From positions 806,001 to 870,000 of the forward strand of contig JBGAKR010000001.1 in assembly GCA_044224315.1 (NCBI GenBank): a DNA stretch of 64,000 nucleotides, read 5' to 3'. The notes beneath the pieces were generated by a model. That model worked only from the letters and a program-made list of their open reading frames with translations. It ran no database searches and was not told the DNA's origin. The stretch is from JAGXTF01 sp044224315 (GTDB lineage: Bacteria; Bacteroidota; Bacteroidia; NS11-12g; UBA955). Made by a program: the position numbers and the translations under genes. Positions 41,171 to 49,554 of the stretch are shown one piece after another (within the stretch, counting starts at the first letter, position 1; every line of letters starts with the position of its first letter).

Positions 41171-43216
41171 TTACCACTCCAACAAATCCTGCAATACCTG
41201 CAAGGTTTTGTCGGCATTGGGCAGCATTTCGGCTTCTAAGCCCATGTTTAAGGGTATGGCAGGTAAATTGGCGCTGCCCAGGGTTTGCACCGGCGCATCG
41301 AGGTATTTGAAACACTCTTTGCTTATGCGGCCCGCTATGGCTTCGGCAAATGAATTGTGCAGGGTTTCTTCGGTTAATACCAGCACTTTTCCATGGCGTT
41401 TGGCCGCTGCATAAATGGCTTCATCGTCGCAAGGATTCAGGGTGCGTAAATCCAGAATTTCTACCTGTCCGGGTAATTTTTTGGATGCACTCAATGCCCA
41501 GTAAACACCCATTCCATAAGTAATTACGGCTACCGATTCGCCCATTGCCATTTTTTCGGCACTGGCTTCCTGCACTATCCGCGCTTTGCCTAATGGAATT
41601 ACATAATCCTCATCGGGTTCGGGGGTTTTAGCCGTTTCGGTGCCCGGCATTTTGCTCCAGTAAATACCCTTATGCTCAAATACCACCACCGGATTGGGAT
41701 CGTAAAAAGCTGCTTTCAGCAAGCCTTTCATATCGGCCGCTGTACTTGGGTAAATCACTTTTATTCCCTTAATCTGCAATATGCTGCTTTCAACAGTACC
41801 GCTGTGGTAGGGTCCACCACCGCCATAAGCCCCTGTGGGAACCCGAATTACCGAGGCAATAGGGTACTTACCCATGGTGAGGTAGCAACTTTTGCTCAGC
41901 TCCACCACCAATTGGTTTACACCGGTCCAGATATAATCGGCAAACTGAATTTCTACAATGGGCTTACATCCCACCGCACTCATGCCCTGGGTGCTGCCCA
42001 CAATATAGGCTTCCTGAATGGGCGTATTAAATACCCGTCCTTTGCCATATTTCTGGGCCAAAGTAGCGGCTTCGCGGAAAACCCCACCCAGCCTTATGCC
42101 CACATCCTGCCCGTATAGCAGGGCTTCGGGGTGTTTTCTCAATATTTCATCTACGGCAAACAAAGCGGCATCCACCATCATAATGGGCTCCTTGCCTTCA
42201 GGGGCACGTACACCTTTCTCTTCGGTAATGGGGGTGGGCGCAAACTCGTGCAGATACAAACTTTCGGGAGTTGGATCGGCTGCATTTTTGGCCCTTTCAA
42301 ACGACTCTAAGGCAAATGCATCGGCCTTATCCTGCATGGCTTGCAGGCTTTCTTCGGTTTCAGCCAAATCCAGCAACAATTTTTTCATGCGCGGAAATGG
42401 ATCATTCTTCTCGTGCTCGGCCATATCATCGCGGTACCACTCGCTTCTAACTCCACTTGTATGGTGGCCCAGCAAAGGCACTTTTACATGCACCAGCATG
42501 GGCGAACGATTTTCGCGCACAAACCGGATGGCTTTTTCCATATCCTCGTAGCACTGCACAAAATCCGACCCGTTAATACGCATTCGGCGCATACCCTTAA
42601 AACCTGCGGCATAGTCAAACGCATCCATGGCGCGCATTTCATCGCCACTGGCCGATATGCCCCAGTTATTGTCCTGTACCAGATAAAGTATAGGCAAATC
42701 ATGCAACACCGCCATTTGAAATGCCTCTGCCACCTCGCCTTCGGTAACACTGCCATCACCGAAAGAACAAAGTACAATAGGTTTTTCGGCACTGGTGAGC
42801 AGGCCTTGCGCTTCCTGGTATTTTAAACCATGCGCTGCGCCTGTGGCGGGTATAGCCTGCATGCCGGTAGCACTACTCTGGTGCGGCATTTTGGGCATGT
42901 CGGGCCTGTTGAGCGATGGATGAGAATAGTAGGTGCGGCCCCCGCTAAACGGATCATCGGCCTTGGCCAACAATTGCAGCATCAGCTCGTAAGGTTGCAT
43001 ACCCATGCCCAGCAGCATGCTTTCATCGCGGTAATACGGGTACGCTACATCAATGTTTTTAAGCAAAAAACCGGTGGCCAGCTGTATAGCCTCGTGCCCT
43101 TTGGAGGTGCTGTGCACATACTTGGTAATAGGGCGGTTTTCTTCATATATACGGGCCATTGCGCGGGCTGTACACATCAGGTCCCAGGCGCGCAGCAGTG
43201 TTTCTTTTCCTGTCAT
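41171..43216 (-). CDS. Fused alpha/beta E1 of a branched-chain or pyruvate-type alpha-keto acid dehydrogenase
   Basis: A 681-aa thiamine-diphosphate enzyme from ATG 43216; a longer GTG frame from 43240 would begin at the predicted transcription start. The alpha half (~1-330) has HSTSKGHEAIQLATG, YPYYRDESMLLGMG and the ThDP motif GDGSVTEGEVAEAF ... QDNNWGIS; the beta half (~345-681) has LYGQDVGIRLGGVF, VEIQFADYIW and VLVLTEETLHNSF. Both active-site halves look complete. E1 decarboxylates the keto acid and acylates E2; no E2 or E3 gene is nearby. Fused E1 of this type is common in Bacteroidota and usually assigned to branched-chain keto acids; the substrate is uncertain. A perfect TACTTTTG -7 box lies 32 nt upstream. 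Confidence 0.92.
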   Translation of the reverse strand: MTGKETLLRAWDLMCTARAMARIYEENRPITKYVHSTSKGHEAIQLATGFLLKNIDVAYPYYRDESMLLGMGMQPYELMLQLLAKADDPFSGGRTYYSHPSLNRPDMPKMPHQSSATGMQAIPATGAAHGLKYQEAQGLLTSAEKPIVLCSFGDGSVTEGEVAEAFQMAVLHDLPILYLVQDNNWGISASGDEMRAMDAFDYAAGFKGMRRMRINGSDFVQCYEDMEKAIRFVRENRSPMLVHVKVPLLGHHTSGVRSEWYRDDMAEHEKNDPFPRMKKLLLDLAETEESLQAMQDKADAFALESFERAKNAADPTPESLYLHEFAPTPITEEKGVRAPEGKEPIMMVDAALFAVDEILRKHPEALLYGQDVGIRLGGVFREAATLAQKYGKGRVFNTPIQEAYIVGSTQGMSAVGCKPIVEIQFADYIWTGVNQLVVELSKSCYLTMGKYPIASVIRVPTGAYGGGGPYHSGTVESSILQIKGIKVIYPSTAADMKGLLKAAFYDPNPVVVFEHKGIYWSKMPGTETAKTPEPDEDYVIPLGKARIVQEASAEKMAMGESVAVITYGMGVYWALSASKKLPGQVEILDLRTLNPCDDEAIYAAAKRHGKVLVLTEETLHNSFAEAIAGRISKECFKYLDAPVQTLGSANLPAIPLNMGLEAEMLPNADKTLQVLQDLLEW

Positions 43217-43248
43217 TGAATCATTTGCCTGTTTACGCACAGGCGGTG

Positions 43249-43256
43249 CAAAAGTA
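43249..43256 (-). promoter_or_regulatory. Bacteroidota -7 promoter box for the E1 gene
   Basis: TACTTTTG on the minus strand is a perfect TAnnTTTG match. It places transcription start near 43240 and decides for the ATG at 43216 over the GTG at 43240. Confidence 0.6.
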
Positions 43257-43811
43257 CAGGATTCGGCACTTTTTTATTGTGATTGTGCTACAAGTTCTAA
43301 GCAATTAATGGTAAAAACCAATTTCCGCTGTTCAATAAACAACCATTTTTTGAAAAAAGAAACCGTTCATTAAAATACATGATTAAGGTATTTGGAATGG
43401 CCATCATTTTTTGCCATAAGCATTACGTAGAATTGATTTCCTTTTTTTACCAAATTGGATTCTTTTAACAGCCTGCATAAAGGTAATGTTAACGGCATAA
43501 CAAAGAATATATACTTGCACTTCGAAGGCTGTTAAATATGATATTTAAACCTTATATAAACCTTATTTCTTCGATATAAAGCCAATGGTTGTTTTTTACT
43601 TTATTGCAATCTAAGTACACCATTTACAACAATGTTGCATGGATTTTCGTAGCATTCGGGTAAAATTTTCTGCAATGGATGCAATTATTAATCTTTTACC
43701 TGAAACTACACGCTGCACAAGGCTTAAACAAATATACAAAACAGTATTGAAATTACATTCATAATCAGAAATTACAAGAATATTTATTTCATAAAAACAA
43801 CCAAAATAAAG
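43257..43811. promoter_or_regulatory. Divergent intergenic region with an 11-bp inverted repeat
   Basis: About 555 bp between E1 (minus) and the serine hydrolase (plus). TTTAACAGCCT (43464-43474) and AGGCTGTTAAA (43526-43536) are exact inverted repeats 51 bp apart. They flank a promoter-like TATACTTG box (43510-43517) that precedes only a 13-codon frame. It could be an operator pair, a hairpin RNA or the trace of a small mobile repeat. No gene is supported. Confidence 0.45.
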
Positions 43812-43819
43812 TATACTTG
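43812..43819 (+). promoter_or_regulatory. -7 promoter box at the serine hydrolase gene
   Basis: TATACTTG matches TAnnTTTG in all but one position and ends 5 nt before the ATG at 43825, predicting a leaderless or very short-leader transcript. Confidence 0.45.
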
Positions 43820-43824
43820 CATTT

Positions 43825-44970
43825 ATGCTAGGCTGGATAACACGATTTTTGCTATACATACTGGGGCTAATAGGCATTGCCTGCCTGGCCTTATGGATCT
43901 TTGGATATAGTTACCTTTTTAGGGGAGTAAGACTCAGTTATTTGAAAGGTTATACCTCGGCCAATATCTATGATGGCAAAGATTTCGACACGCGCAAAGT
44001 TCAGCGTGGCAATAAAGTTTCGGCCCTGCCTAAGGCTTTTATGTTTAACCAGATTGCTTTGTCGGATTCCCTGAATAAAATGCTGGAACTAACAGGTTCA
44101 ACCTCTTTTATGATTGTAAAAAACGACAGCATTGTGTATGAAAAATATTTTTCAGAACATACCGAAACCTCGCGCAGCAACAGTTTTTCAATGGCAAAAA
44201 CCATTACCACTTTGATGGTGGAAATGGCCATAGAGGAAGGTAAAATTCCGGGCTGGGAAACCCCTGTAAAAAAATACCTGCCCTGGCTGCAGGGGCCATA
44301 CGCCGATGCACTTACCCTGCGCAATTTGAGCAATATGACGGCAGGCCTGGATTGGTCGGAAAACTATTACAACCCCTTTGGCATTACCGCCGAAGCCTAC
44401 TATGGTTACAATATCGAAAAAACCATGCACCGCGTAAAAGTGGTAGACAAACCCGGACAAAAATTTGTGTACCAAAGTGGCGCCACCCAGCTGCTAGGGC
44501 TGTGTTTGCGCGCAGCTACCGGTAAAAACCTGTCTGATTATGCGTCGGAAAAACTATGGCAACCCCTGGGCGCCGAAGCCGATGCCACCTGGCATACCGA
44601 CGATAAAAACGGCACGGAACTAAATTATTGCTGCTTTAATGCCGTTACCCGCGATTTTGCCCGCCTCGGACAAATTATTCTGCATAATGGAAGCTGGAAT
44701 GGGCACAAGTTTGTGGATAGCGCTTTTGTAGCAACCATGCGCAAAATGGTGCACGACTCATCTTACGGTCAAAGCCTATGGCTGGGCCATACGGGCAATG
44801 TGAAGTGGTGCCTTTTTCAGGGTACCCTGGGTCAGTACATTATTGTAATTCCTGAAAAAAACATCCTAATTATCCGTACAGGAAATCATCAGAAAAAGGG
44901 CAAACGCCGGCTCGCAGACTGCATCTATACCTATGCAGAAGAGGTTTTAAAAAACCCAGCTCTAAGATAG
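43825..44970 (+). CDS. Membrane-anchored class C beta-lactamase-like serine hydrolase
   Basis: A 381-aa protein with an N-terminal membrane anchor (FLLYILGLIGIACLALWIF). The penicillin-binding/beta-lactamase fold is marked by SMAK (SxxK, Ser122 and Lys125), the YxS variant of YxN at Tyr216 (YQSGATQLLG), and GHTG near His322 in place of the KTG box. This set is typical of esterase/6-aminohexanoate-dimer-hydrolase-like family members rather than antibiotic-destroying enzymes. It probably acts in the periplasm on an ester, amide or peptide; the substrate is unknown. The TonB receptor gene follows 55 nt later. Confidence 0.85.
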   Translation: MLGWITRFLLYILGLIGIACLALWIFGYSYLFRGVRLSYLKGYTSANIYDGKDFDTRKVQRGNKVSALPKAFMFNQIALSDSLNKMLELTGSTSFMIVKNDSIVYEKYFSEHTETSRSNSFSMAKTITTLMVEMAIEEGKIPGWETPVKKYLPWLQGPYADALTLRNLSNMTAGLDWSENYYNPFGITAEAYYGYNIEKTMHRVKVVDKPGQKFVYQSGATQLLGLCLRAATGKNLSDYASEKLWQPLGAEADATWHTDDKNGTELNYCCFNAVTRDFARLGQIILHNGSWNGHKFVDSAFVATMRKMVHDSSYGQSLWLGHTGNVKWCLFQGTLGQYIIVIPEKNILIIRTGNHQKKGKRRLADCIYTYAEEVLKNPALR

Positions 44971-45025
44971 TTGTAGTAATAATGTTAGTGATTGAAAACC
45001 CCTATATTGCAAAACTTTTTTGCCA

Positions 45026-47860
45026 ATGAAAAGACTGTTACCACTCCTTCTATCCCTGATTTTATTTACCTCAGCAGCTGCACAAAACATTGTGGGGCGT
45101 GTAATTGAAAGCGAAACTGGCAAGGGTATCGATTCAGCCATCATTAAAAACCTGGTTACTGGCCAAAGTGTAATTTCTGACCAAACAGGAAGTTTTACAA
45201 TTGCGGCTTCAGCAGGCAATGAAATTACCATCCAGGCCAAAGGATTTTTTACCAAAGAAATAAAACTTCCCACAGGATTAAATGGCATAGAATGGGTGTT
45301 GAAACTTGAACCCGAAACCAAGAAAATTGGCAATATTGTAATTACCCATGACCGATTAAAAGAAAAACTGCGCGAAAGTCCGGTTACGGTAGAAAGCCAA
45401 ACGGCACAAACCATTAAACAAACCCCCGCATCGGATTTTTATGAAGGTTTGGGTCACTTGCGCGGCGTAGACGTTACGGCAGCCAGTATGGGTTTTAGAA
45501 TTATTAATACCCGCGGATTTAATAGTACCAGTCCGGTGCGCAGTTTGCAACTCATAGATGGAGTAGACAACCAGGCTCCCGGTTTAAATTTTTCGCTTGG
45601 AAACTTTTTAGGAGCCAGCGAATTGGATGTGCAAACTACCGAAATAATTGTGGGTGCTAGTAGCGCTTATTATGGTCCAAATGCTTTTAATGGTGTAATT
45701 AAAATGACCACCAAAAGCCCTTGGACAGATACCGGATTATCGGCTCAAATAAAAGTGGGTGAACGCCAAATGGCCCAATTAATGGTGCGCTATGCGCAGA
45801 AATTTAAAAACAAAAAAAACCGCGACATTTTTGCCTATAAAGTGAGCCTCAGTTATATGCGCGCATACGATTGGGTAGCCAACAATATGGACCCCACTTT
45901 AGACAGTAAATTCGGAGCCTATAACCCAGGTGGATACGATGCTGTAAACCGATATGGAGATGAAGTTTTCGGAACTGCTACCAGCGATCAGGTTACCAAA
46001 AACAGCAAATTTACCGACCCGGGTTTAGGGGCCTTTTATCGCGACGGATATACAGAAAAAGACCTGGTAAATTATAATACCCGTAATTTAAAAACCAACG
46101 CAGTACTGGCATATAAAATTAATAGCAAAAATGAATTGCAATACGGTTTCAACTTTGGTACAGGAACCACCGTGTACCAGGGTGATAACCGCTATAGTTT
46201 AAATGGCATTTTGTTTTTTCAAAACCGCATTGAGTTAATAGGCCAAAAAGGGCATTTGCGTTTTTATGCAACCAACGAAAACGCAGGCAATACCTATGAT
46301 GCAGTGCTAACGGCATTTTTAATGCAGGACGATGCAAAACGGGGTGAATTCTGGTATTCCGATTATCAGAATTATTGGAGTGCCTATGTATCAAACAGGG
46401 TAAAAAAATTACCCGGTTATGCTGCACTTGGATATCCGATTGTTGGATTTCCGGGATACAATCCCAATTATTTTGAAGACCAACAAAAATTGCTGGAAAA
46501 ATACCGCGACAGTATTGTGAAATGGCATGCTGAAACCCGCGCCATTGCAAATTCTGCCAAAGATTACCAGGGCAACCCCAGGGTAGATACAACCTACCAA
46601 AAATTAATTCCGGGTACCGAAGAATTTAACCGTAGAAAAGATGAAATAACCAGCCGGTATAGTTATAGCCGGGATGGCTCGCTTACGGGCAGTCGTTTCT
46701 TCGACAAATCGGCCATGTATCATGCCACCGGTGAACGCCGATTCAGCATAAAAAGTTACAATTTTACCACTGGTTTCAGCGCCCGCATGTACCGCCCTTA
46801 TTCACAGGGTACCATTTTTCTGGACACCGGAAATACCCGAATTACCAACAAAGAGGCCGGCATTTATGCAGGGGTAGACCGCAGGGTAATGAAAAATAAA
46901 TTAAAAATAAATATCACCACACGGATTGATAAAAATCAGAATTTTAATTTTTTATTTTCCCCCGCTGCCTCGCTTATTTATTCAAAAAATAAAACCAGTA
47001 CCTGGCGCATGAGTTTTTCTTCGGCCATCCGCAATCCTACACTGCAAGACCAATACCTTTATTACAATGTAGGAAGGGCCATTCTTTTGGGCAATATAAA
47101 TGGTGTAAAAAATGTATACGAAACCCAGGATTTTATAAATTATATTAATACAAGAAATAGGGATACATTAAAGAAAATAAATATAGATCCCATTAAGCCC
47201 GAAAGTGTGAAAACTGCCGAAATAGGATATAAAGGATTTTTATTGCGTAACCGCTTGCTGGTAGACGCCGGATATTACATTAGTTTTTATACCAACTTTA
47301 TTGGCTATCGCATCGTAATTGATGCCAATATTGATACCGTAAATAATTATCCCACCAGCGCCCAGGCCTATAGGGTAGCATCGAATAGTAAGGATATGGT
47401 AAGCACCCAGGGATTATCTGCTGCCGTTTCTTACTTCTTTTCAAAAGTATATATGGTTGGCGGTAACTGGAGTTATAATGCCCTTGACCGCAGGGGAAGC
47501 AAAGACCCATTGGTACCCGCATTTAACACCCCCAAACATAAATTTAATGTAATGTTTGGCGCACCCAATCTGAATAAAAAAATAACCCTTTTTAATCAAA
47601 CCATTAACCTGGAAAATGTAGGTTTCAATACCAATTTTAAATATGTGCAGGGATACCGTTTTGAAGGTTCGCCCCAATTTACCGGTGATGTGCCCACTTA
47701 CTGGACGGTGGATGTACAAATTAATAAAGTTGTACCCAAATGGCATTCAACATTTAAACTAGGGGCATCCAATCTTACCAACAATATGGTATTTCAGGTT
47801 TATGGTGGACCCCGCATTGGAAGAATGGCTTATTTCAGTGTGACCTACGAACCCAGATAA
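45026..47860 (+). CDS. TonB-dependent outer-membrane receptor
   Basis: A 944-aa protein from ATG 45026 (a TTG two codons earlier is in frame). Signal peptide (PLLLSLILFTSAAAQ), then a carboxypeptidase-D-like regulatory beta-sandwich (GRVIESETGKGIDSAII ... VLKLEPETKKIGNIVIT), a plug domain (RIINTRGFNSTSPVRSLQLI, EIIVGASSAYYGPNAFNGVI) and a 22-strand-type barrel ending FSVTYEPR. It imports a large ligand across the outer membrane using TonB energy. There is no SusD partner, so it is not a classic SusCD pair. The secreted esterase-like gene follows after 46 nt and may process the ligand (inference). Confidence 0.92.
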   Translation: MKRLLPLLLSLILFTSAAAQNIVGRVIESETGKGIDSAIIKNLVTGQSVISDQTGSFTIAASAGNEITIQAKGFFTKEIKLPTGLNGIEWVLKLEPETKKIGNIVITHDRLKEKLRESPVTVESQTAQTIKQTPASDFYEGLGHLRGVDVTAASMGFRIINTRGFNSTSPVRSLQLIDGVDNQAPGLNFSLGNFLGASELDVQTTEIIVGASSAYYGPNAFNGVIKMTTKSPWTDTGLSAQIKVGERQMAQLMVRYAQKFKNKKNRDIFAYKVSLSYMRAYDWVANNMDPTLDSKFGAYNPGGYDAVNRYGDEVFGTATSDQVTKNSKFTDPGLGAFYRDGYTEKDLVNYNTRNLKTNAVLAYKINSKNELQYGFNFGTGTTVYQGDNRYSLNGILFFQNRIELIGQKGHLRFYATNENAGNTYDAVLTAFLMQDDAKRGEFWYSDYQNYWSAYVSNRVKKLPGYAALGYPIVGFPGYNPNYFEDQQKLLEKYRDSIVKWHAETRAIANSAKDYQGNPRVDTTYQKLIPGTEEFNRRKDEITSRYSYSRDGSLTGSRFFDKSAMYHATGERRFSIKSYNFTTGFSARMYRPYSQGTIFLDTGNTRITNKEAGIYAGVDRRVMKNKLKINITTRIDKNQNFNFLFSPAASLIYSKNKTSTWRMSFSSAIRNPTLQDQYLYYNVGRAILLGNINGVKNVYETQDFINYINTRNRDTLKKINIDPIKPESVKTAEIGYKGFLLRNRLLVDAGYYISFYTNFIGYRIVIDANIDTVNNYPTSAQAYRVASNSKDMVSTQGLSAAVSYFFSKVYMVGGNWSYNALDRRGSKDPLVPAFNTPKHKFNVMFGAPNLNKKITLFNQTINLENVGFNTNFKYVQGYRFEGSPQFTGDVPTYWTVDVQINKVVPKWHSTFKLGASNLTNNMVFQVYGGPRIGRMAYFSVTYEPR

Positions 47861-47906
47861 ATTCAAATATTTACTTACATTCGCAACACAAACAAAACCC
47901 AATAAA

Positions 47907-49433
47907 ATGAAAAAATTATTACTCACAGCCTTCGCATTCGTGATCTCGGCCGCTGCCATGGCCCAGCTCAAGTATGTCGATTCGATGTATGCCAATTCAT
48001 CGATTACGGTAACTAAAAACGTAAAATACGGCTATGGCATGACCGTACTTACCGGATCGCCCGCATTAGACAGCTTGTATATGGATATTTACAATCCTAC
48101 AGGCAACACCGATGCCAAGCGCCCACTGATTATTTTTTGCCACACCGGAAACTTTTTACCGCGCTACAAAAACAAACAACCCACAGGCGCCCGGGATGAC
48201 AGTGCTACCGTTGCTTTTTGTAAGCGTTTTGCCCAAAAAGGGTATGTAGTGGCAGCCATCAGCTACCGTTTGGGCTGGAACCCCATTTCTACTGATGTAA
48301 ACGTGCGTCGCAGTACCATTATCAACGCTGCTTACCGTGGTGTGCAGGATTTGAGTGCCGCCATCCGCTACTTCAAAAAAGATATAGCCCAAAATGGCAA
48401 TTCTTTTGCCCTGGATAGCACCAAAATTGCCGTGGGTGGCCAAGGTACCGGAGGTTATGTTACCCTTGCCTATGCTTCACTCGACAGACAAAGCGAAATC
48501 CGCATTCCCAAATTCTTCGACTTTACCACCAGCAAGTGGATGGTACAAGACAGTTTGTATTTGGGTGATATCCGTGGATTCAAAATTCCAGGTACCACCG
48601 GTGCTTTGGTTTACGAAAACCACAAAGGATACACCAGCAATGCCCAGGTAGCATTCAACTTTGGCGGAGCTATGGGCGATACCAGCTGGCTAGAAGCAGG
48701 TGAAATTCCTATCATCGGCGCACATAGTATCCTGGATCCGTTTGCCCCTTACAAATACGGAATTGTAGCGGTACCAGGTACTTCACCCCCACTTACTGTG
48801 GTGGATGTAAGCGGTAGCTATGATGTAATGCAGCGCGTTGACAAACTGGGCAACAACAGCAAATACAAAGGCAAAGTGTACGATAACTTTACCGTACAAG
48901 CCAACAAGCTGAATACCGGCATTGATGGTTTATTCCCAATTGCTGGTCTGGCCAATGCTTCTGCACCATGGGAATGGTGGGCCGATACCAACTATATCCG
49001 TGCTTACCTCACTGCATCTGGTAAATTTACCTATGCCGAAATTACAGAGGTAAACCAAAACGGTTATAAATCAAACCCCTTGATGAGCAAAGCCCGCGCC
49101 ATGCGCTATGTAGATAGCCTGGTGGGTTATGTTGCTCCCCGTTTGGCAGTAACCCTGGGTTTGCAGTCTGCGGTTAATACCTTCAATGTAGATTACAGCA
49201 ACAATGTAACCCAGGCTCCAAACCCGGCGCACAACCAGCTCACCATTTTAAACAATATGGCAAACAACCCCCTGAACAAGGTGGTAATTACCGATATGAA
49301 TGGCCGAACTGTTAAAACCAGCGCCATCAGCAGCAACCAAAGCACATTGTCTTTGAATTTGCCAGCTGGCTTATACCTGGTACAAATGCAGTTTACCAAT
49401 GGCACCGGTGTTAAAAAACTGGTGATTGAGTAA
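47907..49433 (+). CDS. T9SS-secreted carboxylesterase-like alpha/beta protein lacking the usual serine
   Basis: A 508-aa protein with signal peptide (LLTAFAFVISAAAMAQ). Residues ~40-410 follow the alpha/beta-hydrolase carboxylesterase layout: LYMDIYNPTG, PLIIFCHTGNF, a GYVVAAISYRLG strand, RGVQDLSAAIRYFKKD, and the elbow IAVGGQGTGGYVTLAYA. Against the family's GGxSxGG elbow, Gly replaces the nucleophilic Ser, so ordinary esterase chemistry seems lost unless a Thr one residue later serves. Residues ~430-508 are a type A T9SS sorting domain (APNPAHNQLTI, VVITDMNGRTVKT, LPAGLYLVQM, GVKKLVIE). It is likely co-transcribed with the TonB receptor and followed by a terminator. Confidence 0.82.
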   Translation: MKKLLLTAFAFVISAAAMAQLKYVDSMYANSSITVTKNVKYGYGMTVLTGSPALDSLYMDIYNPTGNTDAKRPLIIFCHTGNFLPRYKNKQPTGARDDSATVAFCKRFAQKGYVVAAISYRLGWNPISTDVNVRRSTIINAAYRGVQDLSAAIRYFKKDIAQNGNSFALDSTKIAVGGQGTGGYVTLAYASLDRQSEIRIPKFFDFTTSKWMVQDSLYLGDIRGFKIPGTTGALVYENHKGYTSNAQVAFNFGGAMGDTSWLEAGEIPIIGAHSILDPFAPYKYGIVAVPGTSPPLTVVDVSGSYDVMQRVDKLGNNSKYKGKVYDNFTVQANKLNTGIDGLFPIAGLANASAPWEWWADTNYIRAYLTASGKFTYAEITEVNQNGYKSNPLMSKARAMRYVDSLVGYVAPRLAVTLGLQSAVNTFNVDYSNNVTQAPNPAHNQLTILNNMANNPLNKVVITDMNGRTVKTSAISSNQSTLSLNLPAGLYLVQMQFTNGTGVKKLVIE

Positions 49434-49455
49434 GTAAAACCCATTAAATTTACAG

Positions 49456-49487
49456 AAGGTGGCCCCACAAAGGGCCGCCTTTTTTTT
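49456..49487 (+). terminator. Rho-independent terminator after the TonB/esterase unit
   Basis: AAGGTGGCCC (49456-49465) pairs with GGGCCGCCTT (49472-49481), with one G-T wobble and a 6-nt loop, followed by an eight-T run. Confidence 0.85.
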
Positions 49488-49524
49488 GCGCCCTGAAACC
49501 ATAGCAAAATCAAGGTTTTTGGCG

Positions 49525-49532
49525 TAATTTTG
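49525..49532 (+). promoter_or_regulatory. Bacteroidota -7 promoter box for ileS
   Basis: TAATTTTG is a perfect TAnnTTTG match, 22 nt before the ATG at 49555; it probably drives the ileS, DksA-like and lspA genes. Confidence 0.55.
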
Positions 49533-49554
49533 CACCTCGTTTTAAATTTTTGGC

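Noticed and set aside
43217..43240. GTG start of the E1 gene at 43240
   Set aside because: It coincides with the transcription start predicted from the TACTTTTG box; ATG 43216 leaves a sensible leader.
43611..43877. 88-codon minus-strand frame overlapping the serine hydrolase start
   Set aside because: Overlaps the supported gene and its promoter; no coding features.
43825..44970. True beta-lactamase conferring antibiotic resistance
   Set aside because: The YxN and KTG boxes are replaced by YQS and GHTG, which points to an esterase or amidase-type relative.
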